DNA of 64,000 nucleotides, taken from positions 6,194,001 through 6,258,000 of the forward strand of contig JALDNG010000024.1 in NCBI GenBank assembly GCA_024349245.1, in the 5' to 3' direction. The stretch comes from Neodontobutis hainanensis (taxonomy: Eukaryota > Chordata > Actinopteri > Gobiiformes > Odontobutidae). Within the stretch, counting starts at the first letter, position 1, and each line of letters starts with the position of its first letter. Position numbers and translations under genes: made by a program. This document shows, in pieces, positions 12,201 through 23,249 of the stretch. The notes beneath the pieces are model-generated. The model was not told the origin of the DNA. It did not search any database and was given only the letters and a program-made list of their open reading frames with translations.

Positions 12201-13100
12201 ATATAATGTATAATATAATTAAAGGTATTATAAAAGGTATTCATTTGGTGTTGAACTCAGTGCATCTTAAAATATTTTATAAGTTATTTTTAGTGTTTGA
12301 GTCTGAACGTCTTTACCACAGCAGAATTACACCAGTTGTGTGTTACCAAATGCCCTTTAATGGAGCAGACAGGCCTAGGCCGGCTGTGCCTTCTATGGAC
12401 TAATAGGGAGTGGAAGGGTGGATGTTCAAAATATTGTAAATATGGCAAATTCTGTTCACTTTATTCTAAATTAAGTAAATTTTACAACCCTCAATATGGT
12501 ATACATTTCAATGTGCAGTATGTGAAGGTTGACCTGTTTGTCGTGTACAATATACATCCTGTACATTGTGTGTCTCGGACCACAGCCCTCACAGAACCCA
12601 GACAGCTGTTAGGAAACTATAAGCTGTGTGATTCCTCTGCTTTGTTTTATGGTATTAGTAATGATCTCTATTACAAACGCACTAGGTTTTTTGTTGTCCG
12701 AACTAAAAAACACCATATTTGTCTTTCAATGCACAAAAACACAATTAGAAGAAATTCATCTAACATTAATTTATCTTGTTATATCTCACAGGTAAGTCTG
12801 TCTGTATATAATGTTGACTTGGACTTTTTATTTTTCATATCTTTATTTACCTTGATATTTGTATGTGTTTCTTAATTATACAGCAGGCATTTAATTGAAA
12901 ACCAAACCCCTCTCTTGTTATGAGATTTTGTCAGTCACTGTTGAATCAACAAAGAAGCAATCCTAATAAAAAAAAAAGATTAATCTCTAGTTTGGATAAT
13001 GTTTATTGAAAGAAACACAATTTTAACCCATAATTAATCCAAATTTCCAGTATTTTGATAAAAAGTTACAAATACTTTGAGGTACTTTAAACATGAGACA
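12201..13100. other. intergenic; no gene recognised
   Basis: AT-rich. A 192-codon open frame (12297-12875, plus) has no recognisable domain, no splice context and a composition like its surroundings, so it is not called as a gene. Confidence 0.45.
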
Positions 13101-13110
13101 TTGTATTTCA

Positions 13111-13544
13111 TTAAGTGGTTAGAATAGGAGTAGTTGTAGTAGCTGTAGTAGTTGTAGTTGTTGTGGTGGGAGTGGTGGTAGGCGTCGTAGCAGTCAGTAA
13201 CATGGCGAGAAGTTGTTTCAACCAAGTGGGTAGAGTTGGTGGTACATTGCTTCCCTGCTCAAACATACAATAAAATGTTACAAGGAATTGCGCATGCACA
13301 GAAAGAAAGGCACTCATTTTGAAGAGGAGGGTCACCTCATCAGAGCTGGAGCCCGAGCTAGAAAATGAGCGGGCATGACGGTGAAGTGCTTGGTCCTTCT
13401 GTCAAAAATTGGGGTGGGCTTAGTTTGAGACCACATTAACAATAACATTTACAACACAAGACAATGCAAAAGGGTAAATTTAAAAGTTACCCGTGCCAAA
13501 GCCAAGCTCAGGAGGCACCCCAAAAGAAGAGTCACTTTAAACAT
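13111..13544 (-). CDS. Thr-rich small secreted SCPP-like protein
   Basis: Three phase-0 coding exons on the minus strand: 13491-13544, 13336-13398 and 13111-13254 (stop TAA), 86 residues. Exon 1 is an 18-residue signal peptide (MFKVTLLLGCLLSLALAR). Exon 2 (KDQALHRHARSF then a Ser-rich stretch) ends SSSDE, an acidic S-x-E/D phosphorylation-type end. Exon 3 begins GSNVPPTLPTWLKQLLAMLL, with hydrophobic Leu spacing like the genes at 756 and 4974, then becomes a Thr tail with an uninterrupted run of eight Thr. It thus bridges the Leu-rich pair and the Thr-rich gene at 7440. A TATATAA box (gene strand) lies near 13716-13722 and the shared upstream block near 13739-13772. The tail is built of ACN codons and may have grown by trinucleotide expansion. 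The specific gene is not recognised. Confidence 0.78.
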
Positions 13545-13715
13545 AGTACACGCCTGTTGAAAACTATTCACATATCAAAAGGTTTCAATAAAACCACAAT
13601 CCACAAAATACTGTTGCACAGAAGATAAAAAAGCATTACCTTTAAGTCCTGAGCTGTCACAGGGATGACACGGAACGATGTTGAAATGTGTTTTCGGAGA
13701 ACAGAGCTTTCCTTA

Positions 13716-13772
13716 TATACACTTAGAATGCGGATGTCATCTCATTAGTATGCACAAGTGTTGGGAAATATC
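13716..13772 (-). promoter_or_regulatory. TATA box and shared upstream motif
   Basis: The plus strand reads ccttatatac (TATA on the gene strand) followed by ctcattagtatgcac..tgttgggaaat. This matches the block upstream of the 7440-7854 gene in order and spacing, although the coding exons of the two genes have diverged strongly. Confidence 0.5.
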
Positions 13773-14440
13773 ATTGGCTGTGGTTAATGAATATAGACAG
13801 ACAGAAGCCACACTTAAAATGTGCCACAATATTTTTACACAACTCATAAACAGAAAGATTTCATTAATTTGCCATCCTGTGTTTTGATTTATCTTCTTTT
13901 TTTGAAGAGTTGTGAAACAGTATAACACCGTTCCTCATGTAATTCTTTAATTAGCTGAGATTAACTGGAATTATGATTACCAAGTAAACCATTAAGTCAC
14001 TTAATCCATTGAGAAGTTATTTCCAGAGAATCATGCTCATGTACACTTGTTTATTAGATGTTAAAGTAATACTTTGGGACAGTTAGGTAAAAAAAAGTGT
14101 TATATAAATGCACACCATTTACTAAGATTACTTTACCAAATTGTAACTAAGTCACAATGGTTGGTAAGCTGAGTCAATACCAAGAATATTTACAAGTGAA
14201 GTGTGAAGCAACTGCTGGTTTGTCCACAGTTTTGGGTGACTAAGTTGTGATGTTAAAGAAATGTATGTTACTCAACGTCTCATACACAATATAAGTACGA
14301 GAGGCTAAGGCCTGGACTCCAGTCACACATTGGGACAAAGCAGGTAACTGTCAGACGCTACAGGACCTGTCATATAAGATATTATATAAAGCTCATTTTA
14401 CCTAGACTCAAGCTTTATTTCTTGCAGGTCTTTAGAGAAA

Positions 14441-15899
14441 ATGAAGGTCTTATGCATTGTTGCTCTACTGGTGGCAGTAGCAGCTGCTCAAGTAAGTATC
14501 ATATCCATGCTTTTATACACACAGTGCTCCGATGTTATTAAAAATGTGTCTTGTGTTTTCAGTCTGGTGATGATGAGCCATCTGTGACTGAAATTTCAAA
14601 GGTAAAAGGCTGGTCAGAACACCCTCAACATCCAGTACAGGTATGCCACTTCTCCAATGGATAAATTGTATTAAAATATATATATAATTAATATAATTGA
14701 GTCTCAGATTTGATTTATTTTTACTTGGTAGCCAAGTGAGGCCCCATGGCCTTCACATAGACCCTCCAAAAACCCAGGAAAAGGACCCAACAAACAGGTA
14801 TTAATATTTTATTAATAAATTATTATTAAAACTATTAGTCAGAGGGGCTGACCTAAAATGAACATAAAGTTACTCATTATGCTTAGGTGTCGTTCAGTCC
14901 TGATGATGCCTTTCGTCCCAAATCACTGAGACACAGAGACTCCCCACGAGGCAAAAAGGTAAAGCCTGCTATCACCACACTACATCTTTATTTGGCTATA
15001 TTCATTACTGAACTTGTTTGGTGGACACCCGCTGTCTACAAAGGCTACAACAGGTTTGGTTTTTAAAAAGCTTTAAAAAAAAAACCCTGTTCCCATGCCT
15101 AAATTATGTCTTTCATGTGTTGGTGTTTTCTTGCCCTATTTTTTCCTGTATTTGACTTCATGATTACGATGTTTTTTTTTGTGTTATTGCCTTTTTCAGC
15201 ACAACAAGGTGTTTTCTCCCATTTTCAAGGTAGGCATATTCCCAGTACAAAACAAAAATATATATAACATACACTTGCCCTCAGGCATTAGAAAATATTT
15301 AGTCTATGCCTTTTTTTTTTTCTTTTTTCTTCTTTAGGTCGACAATGTGACATTTCAGGTAACATTTTACACAAATTACATGATATATTTAAAAGGTTAC
15401 AGACATAAAACTGAAACTGTAGAAGCGATTTTCACATTACGCTAACCTCATGTAATTCACAGAACACCACTACTGTCCAGCTGAAGGAGGTAAACATCAT
15501 TCAACTAATGCACCTTTTACAGAATTTTGTTTTCTCTGATCTGTAACGCCACTGAACTTTTTTGCAGGGGGAGAATGTGTTCTTTCTGATGCAGGTAAGT
15601 CATTAAACATATACGGTATATGCATATATTATGAAGATTTAAAACATGCCTTTGACTCTGTATCTATCTACATTAGGAAATAAGACCTCCTTTCCAGGTA
15701 AAAAAATACAAAAACAAACATCCATCAAAGGAATTTTGCAGTGCATTAACATTTGTTAAAAAGCTTAGATGGAATGTTTCTATTATTATTTACCAGCAAT
15801 ATCTGAAGCTCAACTATAACACCACTAAACTGGTAAGTTTTCACAACAGACTGTAGAGCGAAAAGTACTAACTGTGTATATTTAACCATCTTTACACTC

Positions 15900-15931
<32 letters not shown>

Positions 15932-17243
15932 AAGAACCAAGTATCCATGGAGTTTGGAGAACTAGAACCAGTAAGTCATGCAATGTTTATATAAATAACT
16001 TCAGTGAATCTTAATTAAATTCTTGTATTTATACCAGGTTAACAGTTTACATTAAAATGCAATGTTGTTTTTCAGCCCAGCCAAGTGTTTTCTCCTGTTT
16101 TCAAGGTAAGCATGCAGTAAAGTCACATGTCAATCTTGTTCCACACATTCATTAATTAGGCTTATATTTTTAAATATTGTTTAACTAAATCAAATTGTTT
16201 TAAAATTATACAAAAAAACACAACCCTAAAATAGTTTAGAACTTAACTCAAAAATATTGCATAGTTCCAACTTAAAATTGTCTTTCTTCTTTGGGACTGT
16301 GTTTCAGGTTAACAATGTGACATTTCAGGTAAATTGTCACTAAATGCAACTTATTCATCACTTTAAATCTTAAAAGTGTGGTATGTGTGAAGAGAGAAAA
16401 GCTTATCTTTATAACATCATCTTTTCATTCGTAGAACACCTCAAGTGTCGAGCTGAAGGAGGTAAACCTCATTTTCACATGTTTTGTATCACTGTGAATT
16501 TGAAGAATGACTAATCACTTTAACCCAAATGAAAATCTCGCAGGGCGACAATCTCTTTCTGAAAGTGAAGGTCAGTCTCTTAGGATATCTTTTATTAAAT
16601 TTTATTTTATTTTTTTCTTAAACTTAAGTTACACTACAGCTAATGTTTTAAAATGACATTTTAGGGCAGAGGACATCATCATCCTCATCACTTTGAGGTA
16701 AACAGACTCCTTCATAATTCCTCTTTACATACAGTAATTCCAGTGTAAAAGTATAATGTGGTGGTGTGTTTTAATTTGACTTCTAGTCAAAGAGACATGG
16801 ACCCCAGATTGGGGTGAGCAAGTAAACCTTTATGAAATATGTACTATTTACTCCTGACTTGTGTTGAGTTCAATTTAACAATTGCTCCTTTCCGTTTATG
16901 TATTTCTTCTATGTAGCAACAATATCTGAAACTCACCCACAATTCCACTAAACCAGTAAGTTTTTTTGACCGCCATATGGGATCATTTTATGAAGTGGGA
17001 TCATATTATGAAGTATTATACATATTTGATTTTCTCTCTCTCTTTCTGAAGAACCAAGTCTCCGTTGAGTACGGGGTATTGAAACCAGTAAGTACTACAA
17101 ATATATTGAGTCGGGTATTTATGTATCACTATGGTTACATTATACTGAAATAAAAAACACCTTTTTTATATTAGATAAGCCATGGTGAGTCTTTTGGCGA
17201 AGAAACTGAGCCAGATAGTGAGTCTGAAGATGAAGAATACTAA
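14441..17243 (+). CDS. secreted SCPP-like protein with an internal multi-exon duplication
   Basis: Twenty phase-0 coding exons, 257 residues: 14441-14491, 14563-14640, 14732-14797, 14887-14958, 15200-15229, 15338-15358, 15463-15489, 15568-15594, 15677-15697, 15797-15832, 15935-15970, 16076-16105, 16308-16328, 16435-16461, 16544-16570, 16665-16697, 16787-16813, 16917-16955, 17052-17087, 17175-17243. The signal peptide is MKVLCIVALLVAVAAAQ. Coding exons 5-11 encode VFSPIFK, VDNVTFQ, NTTTVQLKE, GENVFFLMQ, a spacer, QYLKLNYNTTKL and NQVSMEFGELEP. Exons 12-19 repeat the order as VFSPVFK, VNNVTFQ, NTSSVELKE, GDNLFLKVK, two His/basic exons, QYLKLTHNSTKP and NQVSVEYGVLKP. Each half carries N-x-T/S sites. 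The C-terminus is acidic (ETEPDSESEDEEY). A noncoding first exon ends near 14342 with a TATA-like atataagt at about 14290. The last noncoding exon has AATAAA near 17456. SCPP membership is inferred from architecture; the specific gene is not recognised. Confidence 0.8.
15901..15930 (+). repeat. 30-base T run serving as polypyrimidine tract
   Basis: An uninterrupted T run immediately precedes the gaag acceptor of the exon at 15935-15970. The matching acceptor of the duplicated exon (17052) has a mixed ctctctctttctgaag tract instead, so the run expanded after the cassette duplicated. Confidence 0.85.
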
Positions 17244-17611
17244 AAGGTTTGACATAACATGACCTCAAAATCAAATGTGAGGCTGGTTCTTGCTGCTAAC
17301 TTTCATTTTCTTATTCTCACACAGGAATGAGCTCAGATCATCAAAACCTTTGATTCAGCAGCTTTTAAGAAAATCATTCACTTCAATTTGGCACACAAAT
17401 GGGAAATGATTAATGTGTTGTGATCATTTCTCCTTTTCACCTTTTCTGAGCACCAAAATAAAACTCATCAATCATGAACTTTGTCACACATCTTTATTTG
17501 ACATGTTTAAAAAGGGTTTACAAGAATATACAAAGAATGAGTGCAGTGCGCTTTGCAGAATAAGCAGAATGAAGAGATGAGACACTGAGTGAAATCTCCT
17601 CTATGTGAAGT

Positions 17612-20105
17612 TTAAGGCTCAAACAGGAAGGGGAAGTTGGAATGGCCCTAGAGAAATGTTAAATCAAGTATTTTAATCAAGTCAAACCGACAATGTGGAT
17701 GCTTATAGTGCGGCAGTCATTATATGAAAGCATACCTCATCAACCCCAGGGCCAGATGTGTCACCGCGCAGCTCAGGGGAAATTGTGGTGGACTCTTTGT
17801 TTGTCCCAAAAGGCCATGTCTGGTGCAAATAAGAAATATAATATTAGTACACATGTCAAAGTTTGTGCAGAGGGTTAATACTTGAGAAGTTTTCATATCA
17901 GCTTTTATTCAGTGAGAGACTTGTCTAATTGTAAAAAGGTTAAACTATAAATAATTTTACCATTTTTGCTCACTCTAAAATTTTGTGAAGATTGAACATG
18001 AAACTTATTCAGATATGCATCGATAAGTTAAGAGTACACTTACTGTATCAGTGGGCACCTTTGGTTGAGAAGCTTGCTGCAAAAGGACAAATTGAATAAA
18101 TTTTGGTTTAATACGCACCACAAATGATTTAACTTAATAATAAACATTTAGAAATAGACATCAAAATACATCATGTTAGTATAACTGATTATTACTGTTG
18201 CATTTGCTCTTTGTTTATAAACCACAAGACTGTTTGAGGTTGGTCTGCGAGACAGTGGCCATTGCATCACATTCTCCACATCCCCACAGCCGTGACACAA
18301 CACCGCAGACTTGTTGTTATCTTTATTAATTTAAGACTGACTTCAACATGGGTAGATGTGTATTACTCTTGTGCTGGTCTAGGCTGGTTTTCTTCTACAT
18401 TGCAAAATAAGTGCTATGTGTCATTAGGGTGCACGTGGCAGTGTGGTTAGCACTCCTGCCTTACAGCAAGAAGGTCGTGAGTTCAAAACCCGGCCGGCTC
18501 AACCATTCTCGGCCGACTCCGGTTTTTCTGTGAGGAGTCTGCATGTCCTCCACGTGTTACCATGGGTTCACTCCGGGTACTCCGGCTTCCTCCCACCGTC
18601 CAAACACATGCATGTACAGGTTAATTGGCAACTTTAAAGTAGCCCTAGTGAATGAATGTGAGAGAGAACTGTCTGTCTCTATATGTCAACCCTGTGACTA
18701 ACTGGCCACTGTCCACAGTGTACCCCGCCTCCGGCCCAAAGCTGCTTGGATAGGCTCGGTAGAAAATGAATGAATGTCATTACTGTTCTGACCTGCAGAG
18801 GGAGCTGTGGCTTCTGAGTGGTCCTCTCCAAGTTGGTGTTGGGCTGAATCTGACCATTGTTGGGCTGGAGTGCTACAGTGTTCCTCTGCTGAGGATAGCG
18901 GTAAGGAGGCACAAAGTAAGAAAAGCCCTGCAGGTAATTAAAAAAAAACACATTCACATTAATATGTACGACTTTAAATGATAAATGTTTGCATAAATCA
19001 GCATGCTTCATACCTGCTGTCTGGGAAACTGAGGGTAGCCATATGCAGGATACTGAAACTGTGGGAACATCTGCAAGAAGTTTAAAGTTATTTTTCATAT
19101 GGTATTTTTCCTTTGTAAAGTGGTTCTACAGTTTCTACACATTTAGTAATTTGTAAGCTACAGTCAGAAGTAGTACCCAGAGCTAATATATATCAAAAAT
19201 AAATGTGCATTCCCACAATACAATTTGATTAGATTATAGATCTGAAGCAATGGCACTATATTTAACTTTGTTATATAAAATATGTAGAAGATCATGGCAT
19301 TTTTAAAAATAAATCTAAATGTGAGGCAAACTCCCTTGAAAATAAAAAAAATTACATCTTTTTGTAGACCACACACTTAACTTGTTTTCTCCAAGTTTGG
19401 TAGTTTCTTTTACAAAATTAATATCTGATATGTGTATTCATTGTTGCATTTATCTGCATGTAAGTATTTAAACAGCATGTACCTGTACAGGGTTCTGCTG
19501 AGGAACATTTTGAACATTGGGGTCCTGTGGCCCAAACTGTTCTTGTTGACCATTTGGGACAATCATAGGTGTCAGTTGGTTTCCCTGAGAGGGCAGCAGC
19601 AATTGAGGCCCCTGGGGGCCAAAGGGGCCAGCCATCTGAGGGTTCAGATTAACCACCTGAGGAGTGAGGAGCACCTCAGGCTGCTGCTGTTGTAACACGA
19701 ATGGCGGCAGTAGTGAAGAAGCCTAAGTAAGACACATGAAGAGTTATTCTGTCATATGACAGATTGTCTTTATAGTTTCTGAAATAGCAGAATGTTTTGT
19801 TACCTGTGCTTGACCAAGAGCAGCAAGAGTTAGTCCATTCAGCCTAAATATCTATAGACAAAAAGATAATTTTAATATTTGTTAAATTTCATTTAAAGCA
19901 TAAACATCAGTATCAGTGTTATTTACCTCATTGCTGTTGCTCGCAAGAATTCCAATCTGCACCTGTTGAAAAAAGGTCCATAGTTTCTCAGATAAGAACT
20001 GCATTATAAAATATAAGCATAAGAAGGATCAAGGCAAATACATACTGGAAGTCCAAAGCTTGTCCTTAAAAGACAGATCAACAGTACGACAGCCTGCAGC
20101 TTCAT
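17612..20105 (-). CDS. odam: odontogenic ameloblast-associated protein-like (ODAM), P/Q-rich SCPP
   Basis: Nine phase-0 coding exons on the minus strand, 242 residues: 20046-20105, 19927-19962, 19804-19851, 19483-19722, 19014-19070, 18793-18927, 18044-18076, 17736-17819, 17612-17647. The signal peptide (MKLQAVVLLICLLRTSFGLP) is followed by an exon ending ASNSNE, the ODAM hallmark, then a Leu-rich exon (IFRLNGLTLAALG). A large exon carries PPFVLQQQQPEVLL, close to mammalian ODAM PPF..LQQQQQ. Tyr/Pro/Gln-rich exons follow (FQYPAYGYPQFPRQQ, FVPPYRYPQQ), then ISPELRGD, like ODAM ITPELPEE. ODAM is secreted by ameloblasts and junctional epithelium and is found on tooth or scale surfaces; the fish orthologue has also been called scpp9. 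The gene converges tail to tail with the 14441-17243 gene. The intron between 18044 and 18793 contains a dispersed repeat. Confidence 0.72.
18430..18778 (+). repeat. dispersed teleost repeat (tRNA-head SINE-like)
   Basis: Begins gcacgtggcagtgtggttag, with a B-box-like gagttcaaaacc, then text common to a very abundant fish repeat (catgtcctcc, ccgggtactccggcttcctc, ttaattggcaact, gtaccccgcctccggccc) and ends in gaatgaatg. It lies in an intron of the odam-like gene. Related fragments occur at about 51838-52110 and 52160-52380. Confidence 0.7.
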
Positions 20106-20109
20106 GATG

Positions 20110-21780
20110 TCTAAAAGATAAAAACTATTCTGTTTTCAACCTTTTTTAGAGGTTCAGGTGTGTAGAAGTTAGGGACTATTACTTTGCCAGTGCTTTTCCT
20201 TTCTGTATTTTCTTCACCTGACTCCATCCCTTTTAAATTCTCTCCTTTTAAGCCAACATAAGTCCAGCACCTTCCCAGACACACCATGTGTGGTCAGTGC
20301 TACAGACGTTTCTCATGGCCCACTAGACACGAGACACTTAACAACACTCATCACTTAAGTGTGTCATTATGTATAGGTCATGTCTCTAAATGCCACGACA
20401 AGCTCGGATTCTATCTGCTAAGCATATATTTAATTATCTCTAGGCATTTTTTATAATCATTTATTGCAAAATTACCATGACTGCACAACTTTTCAGGGTC
20501 AGTGCATAAATTCTTTCAGGTGGGTCTCACCTTAGTTACTGCTGTAGTTTATGTCGATGTGTTTAGATGTAGAAAGTCTGGGAGTAATTACAGACACTAA
20601 ATCAACAAGAATTTGGCTTGTCAGGAGAAAAAAAGAGTTGCACCTGCAAAAGGCATATAATCATAAAACATGTGTCCCAATCATGTTCAGACTCATTCTG
20701 GCATCTTTTTGGCAAAGCACAGGATTTCATTTATGACAGTGATAAAATGATGGATGGAGAAAAAGTGAGTGAGTTCATATAAAGAGGTCTGTACACTAAC
20801 TTGTTTATTTATTTTTATTCTATACATTTGCTTTTATAAATTACATTAGATTCATGTTATCATTGTCTTGTAAATATATAATGCCATATATGTGGGTTAT
20901 CTGTCTAAACTGCCATGCTCAACTCATAGAGTACAGTGGACTTTCGGGGCTGACTACATAGACAGATTTTTTTATTGTATTTTTGGTCTCATTTAACTAT
21001 TGTACAATCTTGCACAAAATATTCTCACCATATACAGAACAATAACTGTAATAGTATGTATGAAAAGTCCATGGACTTTCATTATGAGCTTTTTGGCTGT
21101 AGACTGCCTCACATTCTGAAGGGTCAAGGCCTTGTTTGACTTACTCCTGCAAATGCCATGCAATAAGTTGATTGTAAAGTTCTGTTCTGGTTCTAGCCAA
21201 TGACAACACCTGAGCCTGCACCACCTCCTAATGTGAGTTTAAGATGTAGGAAACAAACATGACCCCACTGTTATCTCCTATAGTGCTGACAAGCATGTCA
21301 AAGCCCAAAACAGGTTTACTCTGGCTTTTTAATAATCATTGTCATTTTGAGTTGCTCGTCCTCTTTGAGCTATGATTGGCTGAGAGCTACATAAACAAGA
21401 ACATCCCCATACATATATATAAAGGGTGAAACAGTAAATATATGACAGAGGATTAATAAAAATCACTTATATAAAGCTTTTACTGTCTTAGAGCAGAGAG
21501 TGTTAAAGATATGGTGCATATGTTTACAGTATATCAAATTGCTCCCAATTTTAAATATTTCTTAAAATGTTTTTTGTATGTAGTTTAATGCTATACTCTC
21601 ATTGTCCATTGGGTGGCAGCAGGTTTCCACTTCGTAAAAGAAGCACTGATAGTTCAATGTTAATGTATTTTAATTAAAATAAAAGACCACTGTCACAAAA
21701 AAACAGAAATTGACACTGACAAAATCATCAGAGAAGCTTTGATTTTATTTTTCAAGGCACCTATTGCCATGTAAATCCAG
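20110..21780. other. intergenic, upstream of the odam-like gene
   Basis: No coding exon recognised. A possible noncoding first exon of the odam-like gene ends at a gtgagacc donor near 20530 (minus strand). Otherwise AT-rich unique-looking sequence. Confidence 0.4.
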
Positions 21781-21785
21781 AGTTT

Positions 21786-22946
21786 TTAGTTGTTAGCTTC
21801 ATTGTTGCAGGGACCTGTCTCTGTTGGAGATGGAATCTAAGAAAATAGTACATGTCAGAAATCTTTTTTCAAAGCTCAATATAGTCCTCACTTATACATT
21901 ACATATTTAATAACATGTTACCTGTGTGTCCACAGTGGTGCCTGCAGTGTTATCTTGATTCATAACTTGTCGCTGGAGAATAAAATCAGCAATTTAGAGC
22001 TGTAATATATATCTTTCATCAGCATTTACTTGTAAATAGATTTTGTTTTACCCTGAAGCGTTGGAGTGGATCGGGCTGAGCAGGGAACGGCTGCTGCTGC
22101 TGTGGCTGCTGCTGCTGCTGCATGGGCCCCACTGGGAACCCGCCCTACACAAACACAAATAAATAACTGTTCGTAAAACTTATATTTTTCATTAGTTGTA
22201 AAATTTTGACAGGTTATGAAACAAAATAAAATACACTGATTAACGCTACCATCACTTGCTGCTGTGGGATTGGCTGAGCAGGGTTCATGGGAGCCATCTG
22301 TGGGATTCCCATGTACGGAAGCTACCAGTAAAAAAGACAAGATGAGAAAATGCCCTCCAGAAGTTCTGTTTTAAAGACTGTATTAACAAACCTGATTGGC
22401 TGCAAGGCCTGGGTACATGTTGGGAATTGGTGCTGGTACACCAAAGGCAGGAAGACCTGGGACAAACTGGAAGAAACATAACATTATCTTTTAGAGGGAA
22501 ACACTGTCAAGAGATGTTACTTTGAATCAATAGCAAATTATGAACTGACCTGAGCAAACTGGGGCTGCCCAACAAACCCTGCACCCCCAGGAACCACGAT
22601 GGGACGGACCAAGCCTCCACCTAAAACGCCTGCAGGGTTAATTCCCATTCCCATGGCATTCATAGCAGCTAGCATCCTCGCAGTCTGATTGAGGGTCAAA
22701 GAGCATACAGAGTTCAACATAGCTCTGGTTAGCACTTAGACTAAAAAGACACCAAGTTAATAGTATGCCTCTTACCTTGCCTGCGCTAACCTGCAACGAC
22801 AAAAGAAATAGAAGTTATGCAAACATTTGCACAGTGGGTTGCACTTAGTGTTGAAATTAAACTTTTCATGACATATACTCTGCTGAAGATGGTGTACTCA
22901 CAAAATAGACTGTAGCCAACAATGCTGTGAGGAAAAGGAGCTTCAT
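21786..22946 (-). CDS. P/Q-rich SCPP protein
   Basis: Eight phase-0 coding exons on the minus strand, 178 residues: 22902-22946, 22776-22790, 22550-22684, 22392-22466, 22250-22321, 22052-22144, 21922-21972, 21786-21836. The signal peptide is split over two exons (MKLLFLTALLATVYF and VSAGK). The mature part is rich in Pro, Gly, Met and Ala (MLAAMNAMGMGINPAG, GFVGQPQFAQ, PAFGVPAPIPNMYPG, PQMAPMNPAQPIPQQQ), then has a Gln stretch encoded by CAG repeats (near 22080-22121) and a polar end (NNEANN). This matches the P/Q-rich, enamel-type branch of SCPPs expected in enameloid, ganoin-like or epithelial matrices. It has the same orientation as its neighbours odam and sparcl1. A noncoding first exon ends near 23037. 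I cannot assign it to a named SCPP (scpp3-, scpp4- or scpp5-like are options). Confidence 0.78.
22081..22121 (-). repeat. coding CAG repeat (poly-Gln)
   Basis: Interrupted CTG repeats on the plus strand give Q5-P-Q4 in the P/Q-rich SCPP. Length variation between individuals is likely. Confidence 0.8.
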
Positions 22947-23249
22947 ACTGCAGTATTAAAGCTGTAATAAAAAATAATCAAATTAATTCACGCTTAAATT
23001 GCTTTGTGAATCAAGGATATTCCTTAACTTACCTTAATGCTGTTTTCCTTGCAAATTCTTTGTGCCGTGAAGGACTAGTTGGTGTTGGACTTCAGCTTGA
23101 GCTTTTATCAGTCGCAGAGATTATTAACAGCCAATTAGATGTTAGAAAACGGAGTTGTTCACAGACTATTCTTGTCACCTTGTGTCATGGTGGGCACCAT
23201 TTTGACACTTTTTCAAAGATTCAGAAAAAGGATTAAAAGTTTTTTTTTT

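Noticed and set aside
11837..12403. 188-codon open frame on the plus strand
   Set aside because: Runs antisense through the duplicated promoter and signal-peptide exon of the Thr-rich family; shadow frame.
12297..12875. 192-codon open frame on the plus strand
   Set aside because: No signal peptide, domain or splice context; composition equals the AT-rich background; lies between decayed duplicates.
18679..19098. 139-codon minus-strand frame
   Set aside because: Overlaps two true exons of the odam-like gene but reads through an intron and a SINE-like repeat; the exons themselves are annotated.
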